Below the pieces are notes generated by a model. That model worked only from the letters and a program-made list of their open reading frames with translations. It did not search any database and was not told where the DNA came from. A stretch of 64,000 bases of DNA from Molossus alvarezi (taxonomy: Eukaryota > Chordata > Mammalia > Chiroptera > Molossidae): NCBI GenBank assembly GCA_037176705.1, contig CM073885.1, forward strand, positions 161,748,290 to 161,812,289, written 5' to 3'. Below, piece by piece: positions 58,846-64,000 of the stretch (its first letter is position 1; each line of letters opens with the position of its first letter). The position numbers and the translations under genes are program-made.

Positions 58846-59550
58846 GAAGAGACAATGTGAAGAGAATATTCATAAACTTTTGAAGTGTGTCCCCTCAGGG
58901 CTATGGTCACTACTGGGTGTTTGGTGCCAAGACAGGGGGTCATTAGTCACTGCAGCTGGTCCTGATATCATTCAAGGCATTGTCCCAGACTAGCCTTGCT
59001 GCTTTTCTGGGGCTAGATGTTATCTCTAGCTTATCTAAACCTCTGTCTCTGTGGTGATAGGAACCGAAATTTGCCCTGGCCAGTTTGGGTCAGCGGTTAG
59101 CGTGTCGGCCTGTGGTCCAGAGAGACCCGGGTTCAGTTCCACTAAGGGCATGTACCTCTATTGCAGTTTGTCCCCAGCCCTGGTTGGGTCATGCGAGTGG
59201 CAGCCACTTGATGTGTCCCTTTCATGTCAATGTTTCTCTCTCTCTCTTCCTCTCTGTCCCTCCCACTCTATCTGAACAAAAATGAAAAAATGTCCTCGGG
59301 TGAGGATAAAAACAAAACAAAACTGAGATTCTCTTCCTAAGATTATTTGATGCAGATCAGAAACTCACTGTCCAGAGATAAGCTCGGAAGGGAAGGTCAC
59401 CCTGAGGCCAAGATCCACCCTACAACACTTGGTGTCCCAGTTTGCCCTGTTGCTAGGCACCCAACACTTTCCTCCCTGGTGACACACTTGGACCATTGTT
59501 CCTACTGTGTTTATGTCTAGGTAACTGCCTACTATATCAGTTTTGTTGTA
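58846..59550. other. Unclassified insertion in copy 2, split by a VES SINE
   Basis: 58,846-59,072 and 59,313-59,550 have no counterpart in copy 1 and share a style (TGGTCACTACTGGGTGTTTG, CAAGACAGGGGGTCATTAG; CACTGTCCAGAGATAAGCTC). It may be a solitary LTR or another mobile element. I saw no terminal repeats that prove it. Confidence 0.4.
59073..59316 (+). repeat. VES SINE
   Basis: GCCCTGGCCAGTTTGGGTCA to GTCCTCGGGTGAGGATAAA. Confidence 0.93.
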
Positions 59551-59555
59551 TTTTT

Positions 59556-59656
59556 AAAAATTAATAAATTAATTTTTGTTACAGATGTTTTTCTGTTTCC
59601 CCCATTGACACCCTCTTCCCTACCGCCACCCCCCAGGGCATTGTCGTCTATGTCCA
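59556..59656 (-). mobile_element. Short 3' L1 insertion with target duplication
   Basis: TTTTTGTTACAGATGTTTTT then CCCCCATTGACACCCTCTTC is an inverted L1 3' UTR. CAGTTTTGTTGTATTTT occurs on both sides (about 59,539-59,555 and 59,657-59,673). Confidence 0.9.
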
Positions 59657-59679
59657 GTTTTGTTGTATTTTATAAACTA

Positions 59680-61530
59680 ATTCAGATGCGCCTTCCTTCC
59701 TCACATTCATATAAAGCAGCTTTCATCACCTGCCATACGTTTCCATTGGTACTCCCACAAATATACCAAAGATAGGACAGGGGGAAAGTCTAGGTGATGT
59801 CTTTTAAAATACAGAGCACTTACAAACTGCCAGTAGCCAATAATTAGACAAATCTCTATATTATATAAGACACCATTTGCCTGTTTCAAATGCATTACTT
59901 CAAAGCCACGTATTCCTCATGAACCACAAGTGCCAGATGGCATATTTTCTAAAGGAATCACTATCTGGAGGAATACATTCTCCTTCATGCTTGAAATGTT
60001 TAACTATAGTTAAAATTCTGATATGTTCCTTAAGCTATGCAGTTAATATGTAGTTAATATGTAATGTACATTTAGAATCGCAAAAGGACAAATACAGCAT
60101 GAAAATACATTTAAATACTTTTATGCTAAATGGAAAGTTATCTTTTAAGATCACTACTATCAAGGTATAATATGGCATATAAAATACCACAATAAAGTCC
60201 ACTATGACCCAAAACCTATATATATATATATGGGGGAGTGAAAAGAATAGAAAGAAATTGCACCAAAATAAATACTGGTGGGTAAAGCTTTGGGTGATAT
60301 GTGCTCTCATTTTTCTCTATTTAACTTTTTCTATTATGTACGTATACTGGTTTGTATTTGAAAATGTTAGTGCTAAAACATTTAAAATATGTAATTTAGA
60401 CACTGGCTCACAGCTCTAATGGGGCTCAGCTAGTAAACAACAACTTAGTCTACTGGCTACATCCAACCAAAGAAACAGGGAACATTTCCCCTTCACCCCA
60501 GGCCCATTCCCAACTATTCCAACTTTTCAGTTTTAATATCTGTATCCAATAGAGGGCGACAGAACTAAGCCTCCTAGCAAAGCCTGCCTATACTGGCTGC
60601 CAGAGGTTACTTTCCCTCATCCTGCTTGAAAATGTAAAACAATTGTTCTTTATGGTTAAAATCTTACTATTGCTGGCTTACAACCTCAATAAACTACACT
60701 GACAAACACAAAGACAAAAATAGAAATAATCAAAAATAAAAACCAAAGAGCCAAAATACTGTTGACAATTTAGTGTTCATAAGTATTTAGATTGGCCACT
60801 AGAATAGACAGGGACAAAAATCCTACAGCATCTTCATTCATTCAGCACAAATGGAAGAGTAGATGGACTTTTCCAATCTTTGCAAAAAAGGGAAGGGATT
60901 ACTTAGTAGACCTATCAAGTTCAATAGCAAAGAGAAAAATATAACCATACGTAGAAGTCTAACAAGTGACATCTGAAACCTTACTAACAAGTGAAGAACC
61001 TGATGAAATCCTGCCCCCACCATTGTGCCTACTGTCTGTCTCATGTTAACCCATTAAAAGGTAAAGCTGAAGTTTACTGACTTTGTGTGGTGGGCACACA
61101 ATGCAAGATACTGATTGTGTATCTTAGAAATTGACGCTTCAAACCTATATATAGTTATTTACTAATGTCACCTCAATGACATTAATTTTTTAAAAATCTG
61201 AACTCACACAGAAAAAGTTGAAAACATTTCCTAAAATCTGCATGCTAAGAACATCACATTTTTTAAGTGATTACTTTTATAGAGCAACTTAGAATCTATG
61301 GTATCAGCATAAAAGTTGTCCTATGCAAACTAAAACTACTGAATAAAAAAGTAGAAAATTAAGGAGTGATAAAATTGAGGATCTAATGAAACACTTTAAA
61401 AAATAATTTTTAACCACCTAAAGGCACAAATTTGCATTGATAAAAGAACAAAATACTATTTTAAAAACCTTGACAGGATATAAAAGAACACTATAAATTA
61501 AAAACATGATGGGCAAAATGAATTATAAAG
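59680..61530. other. Intronic stretch, no supported feature
   Basis: AT-rich. A short (TA)n lies at 60,217-60,232. Several short frames on both strands lack any coding or splice support. Between exon B2 and B1 of gene B. Confidence 0.5.
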
Positions 61531-62104
61531 ATGTGGGAGCATAAAGTCAAAACAACCTACAGGAAACAGAAAAAAAAAAGAAAGAAAAATAAGAGATGGG
61601 ACGATTTAAAGATTCATGCAGGAATACTGGTCTAAGCGTTCCAAATTCTGAGAAATGAGAATACTAGAAAAAAGAAGGAATATAGAAATTATAAAAGAAA
61701 AAAAATTTCATAAAAGTAGCTAAGATCAGCAGTTTTAATGGTCACAATAAAGTGAAAAAGTACATATTAAATCACAATATAAAAGTTCAGAATTTCAGGA
61801 ACACAAAAATTTCTAAACATTTCCAGAGAAGAAGGGGATGTGGAAATAACTAGAATTGGTAATATACAACATATCATACAATGTCAACAGATTTAAGAGC
61901 AACACTGGAATGGGAAAACAGCAGAAATGTCTTTACAAGTGCAAAAATTAACTTCAACCTAGAATTCCATACTTTATTAAGTAGGAGGCATTCCACAGAA
62001 GCTACATTTCTAAAAAACATCTGCTCATGGGTCTTTTCCCAGGAAAAAGAGCTCCAGTAAAACAGGGGCATATCACAAGACAGAGGAAAACACACAACCT
62101 GGGA

Positions 62105-62381
62105 CAGAGCCTTTCCACCAGTGTCTCGTGCGGCACACTGAAGAATTTTTAAAACATGACATACCTGACTATTTAGACAGGGGCACTGACCTCTATTCCC
62201 TTAGACTGTCAAGTTAAAATAATGACAACAGCCAACACAATAGATATTCTGTGAAAGTGAATCAAAATTATACCTATTTTACCATGTGTAAGATTGGCCA
62301 AATATATCTTTTCAGTGTGCCACAGAATTTTAGTCATTAGGTTATGTCTGCCATAAGATGAAAAAGGTTGCAAATCACCAA
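62105..62381. mobile_element. Complete hAT-like non-autonomous element, about 277 bp
   Basis: The left end CAGAGCCTTTCCACCAGTGT (CAGTGACTTTCCACCAG in copy 1) and right end AAAAAGGTTGCAAATCACCA are imperfect inverted repeats, with GCGGCACACTG and TGTGCCACAGA mirrored inside. The right flank ATCTAAGA matches the left flank ATCTAGGA of copy 1, an 8-base target duplication. Confidence 0.7.
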
Positions 62382-62658
62382 TCTAAGACAGAGGGGATCC
62401 AACACAAGATAGCAGTTATGTGGGACCCAGATGACTTTAAAGAAATATGCTCCCCCAAAAACAGGAGTAGAGCAGGCCTAGGGAACCCAGTCTGTGCTAG
62501 AATAGGTAACACAGGCTGGGGATATTGCTTCCAATAAGAAATGTAACAAATGTGTTTAGTAAATGGAAAATATTTTTGACAAGCTTGTGATGAATGCTAC
62601 AGCATATCTATAAATAAAGTTGACATTAGAAAACAAGTGAATATAGTCCAAAATTTAT

Positions 62659-62661
<3 letters not shown>

Positions 62662-62697
<36 letters not shown>

Positions 62698-62710
62698 CAC
62701 ACAACACACA
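62662..62710 (+). repeat. (CA)n microsatellite
   Basis: ACACATACACACACACACACA... about 17 units, then AACACAC variants. Confidence 0.95.
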
Positions 62711-63399
62711 AATGAAGACTTAGGTACAAAAACATTATTTTTGAAGCAGAGAGACCAGCCTACTCTCTGCATTGGGCTCTGAGATCATGTTGACCAGGCA
62801 TAAGGGGTTTGGAGTGTCCTGGGGAGGAGGAGAGGTGCTCAGATTTCAGTCATATTAGAGAAGAAGAATGAAGGGTGTACAGGAGAGAGGAACAGCCAGA
62901 GAACCCTACCGCTCAGCAGTAGAAGTACGTACACAGCCACAATCATGTGAACAGTGATTCTGATTCAATAATAACCATGTCACATGTTGAGGGAAAGGGT
63001 GGAAATAAGGCCACATGGAGACTGAACCACTACTCAGTCATAGTTTCTGATTCTACATTTACACACACTCCTCCTGAACTTTCAGCTGCTAGGACAGTAA
63101 GTCCACATATAGTGCTAACAACTGACTGAACTAGGACATTGTTGTTCACTTTGCTAAACAACAAGATTAACAACTAGAGCTAAAAATGAAGACAGAGCTT
63201 TTACACCACAACCATATTATTGAAATCTAACTTAAAGATCAGAACCCCTAAAGAATTGGGCATTTGTAAGCAAAAATCTTTCCTGAATATGTACATTTGA
63301 TCATAAAGATAACAAGAGAGATTTAGAAAATCTACAAAAAGGTCCATGCTAATGATATTGGGACCATTATATATTTTTTAAAATCATGGCAGATAATTT

Positions 63400-63582
63400 T
63401 TCTTTTTTATCATTTTATTTATTTATTTATTTTTATTAATTTATTTTTGTTACAGATGTTTCTCCCTTTTTCCCCCATTGACACCCTCCTCCTCATTCCC
63501 CCCACCTAGTCCCCAGCTTTGTTGGCTATGTTCATGCATGTTGGGTACATGCCTATAAGTTCTGCGGTTTATCTCTTAATTT
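63400..63582 (-). mobile_element. Short 3' L1 fragment
   Basis: TTTATTTTTGTTACAGATGT then CCCCCATTGACACCCTCCTC to CCTATAAGTTCTGCGGTTTA is an inverted L1 3' UTR. A TTTA-rich tail precedes it at 63,410-63,440. Confidence 0.85.
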
Positions 63583-63982
63583 TTCATTCAAATTGTTAAT
63601 TTCTTACTTAACCTTACAAGTGTTTACTTACATGGTATGAATTGTTCTTCATGTTCTTTCCTTGCACTAAGAATAAAAAAAATTAACTTATCAACTCTGA
63701 TACAAGTGACATAGAAAAACACATATTACTGATTACCTGAAAGATTACCAACATACAAAAGAAGACAAAACTTTATTTCACTCTTTTTATAATTTCCAAT
63801 AAAATGTATAACTTAAATCACCTGGAAAGTTGAGTTCCATAAAGAAATAACTTAAAACTAAGTTTTACTTTTTAACCTAACAGATGCTCTCTATCAGGTA
63901 TACATGAAAGTCTCTCCATGTAAAGAAGTAAAAGGCAAAGCAAACCAAGCCAGTTGAGAAACACAGCTAATACAAAGTTTAC

Positions 63983-64000
63983 CTGTTGTGCATCTGAACC
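63983..64000 (-). CDS. Gene B, partial upstream exon (B1)
   Basis: This is the last 18 bases of an exon cut by the window edge, followed on the minus strand by a GTAAAC donor. The phase leaves one base (G), which joins GT of exon B2. Read in that frame it gives FRCTTG before LCGKHSSC, aligning with the PPG...KYSSC stretch of cyclin Y. The rest of the exon and the N-terminus lie outside. The call rests on phase agreement and the donor site, because the piece is very short. Confidence 0.6.

Larger units (their letters stand above)
50170..62150. repeat. Segmental duplication, copy 2 (with gene B exons B2-B5)
   Basis: Collinear partner of 1-12,275 in the same orientation, so a tandem duplication with a period near 50 kb. 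Copy 2 has an extra VES pair (50,807-51,282), about 100 bases near 51,515-51,630, VES elements at 54.5, 55.7, 57.2 and 59.1 kb, and an unclassified insertion at 58,850-59,550. It lacks the SINEs of copy 1. Confidence 0.85.
39494..64000 (-). other. Gene B: cyclin-Y-like gene (CCNY/CCNYL family), 5' end beyond window
   Basis: Eight minus-strand exons (63983-64000, 58599-58686, 56369-56404, 53484-53535, 52668-52787, 47851-48017, 40994-41156, 39494-39604) all have AG acceptors and GT donors. They join in one frame of 755 coding bases, about 250 residues, ending in TAA. The product follows cyclin Y in order: KHSSCSTIFLDEST, AIYYHIKNRD, DIFEEHLHP, FIRPFFTAYQLTGE, ERL...[46 protein letters not shown]. 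In the family these proteins activate CDK14/CDK16-type kinases, and CCNY is membrane-anchored by N-terminal myristoylation; the N-terminus here is off the window. It is diverged enough that I cannot say whether it is CCNYL1, CCNYL2 or a bat-specific paralogue. No disabling mutation is visible. Introns hold L1 and VES insertions. No convincing poly(A) signal was seen close after the stop. Confidence 0.88.

Overview
The window is mammalian nuclear DNA, almost certainly from a bat and most likely a yangochiropteran/vespertilionid lineage. It carries about 25 tRNA-derived SINEs of the VES type (start GCCCTGGC(C/T)GGTTTGGCTCAG, end near CCTCAGGTGAGGAT), bat-style L1 elements whose 3' ends read TTACAGATGTTT...CCCCCATTGACACCC on the minus strand, and small hAT and mariner-like MITEs. 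Coding sequence occurs only as short spliced exons, all on the minus strand; most longer open frames are shadows or L1 remnants.

Genes. Two tandem, same-orientation genes of the cyclin-Y (CCNY/CCNYL) family are present. Gene B (63,983-64,000 down to 39,494) is nearly complete. Eight visible exons join in a continuous frame of about 250 residues, from just before the conserved KHSSCSTIF motif, through the cyclin box, to a stop codon; only the N-terminal exons lie off the right edge. Gene A (9,117 down to 1,839) shows the four exons homologous to B2-B5; its 3' exons lie off the left edge and its 5' exon was not securely found. All visible exons of both genes are open with canonical AG/GT borders, and the three indels between the copies are multiples of three.

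Layout. 1-12,275 and about 50,170-62,150 are two copies of a segmental duplication (roughly 50 kb period) carrying the homologous exons. Old repeats (L2, MIR, MER5/MER20-like) are shared. Every VES SINE and the MITE in copy 1 are copy-specific, several with a recognisable empty site in the other copy. 12.3-39.4 kb is intergenic or upstream of gene A. It holds a nested L1 pair with a fortuitous 735-codon frame (15.9-18.8 kb), an L1 5' half (21.6-24.6 kb), a twin-primed inverted L1 (27.9-29.7 kb), a long ORF2-bearing L1 (32.8-37.15 kb), a processed pseudogene with target-site duplication (21.2-21.5 kb), a 127-bp mariner-like MITE and two unidentified exon-like segments (27.5 and 37.6 kb). 39.5-50 kb holds the 3' exons of gene B and an old L1 in its last large intron.

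The most interesting biology is the cyclin-Y-like pair. Coding exons, above all exon 5, differ more between the copies than the introns do, and most exon-5 changes are amino-acid changing. The C-terminus of gene B has also lost the basic, serine-rich character typical of CCNY. This suggests fast, possibly adaptive, divergence of a duplicated cyclin. No CRISPR, operon, rRNA or tRNA gene was seen, and no retroviral gene was recognised.
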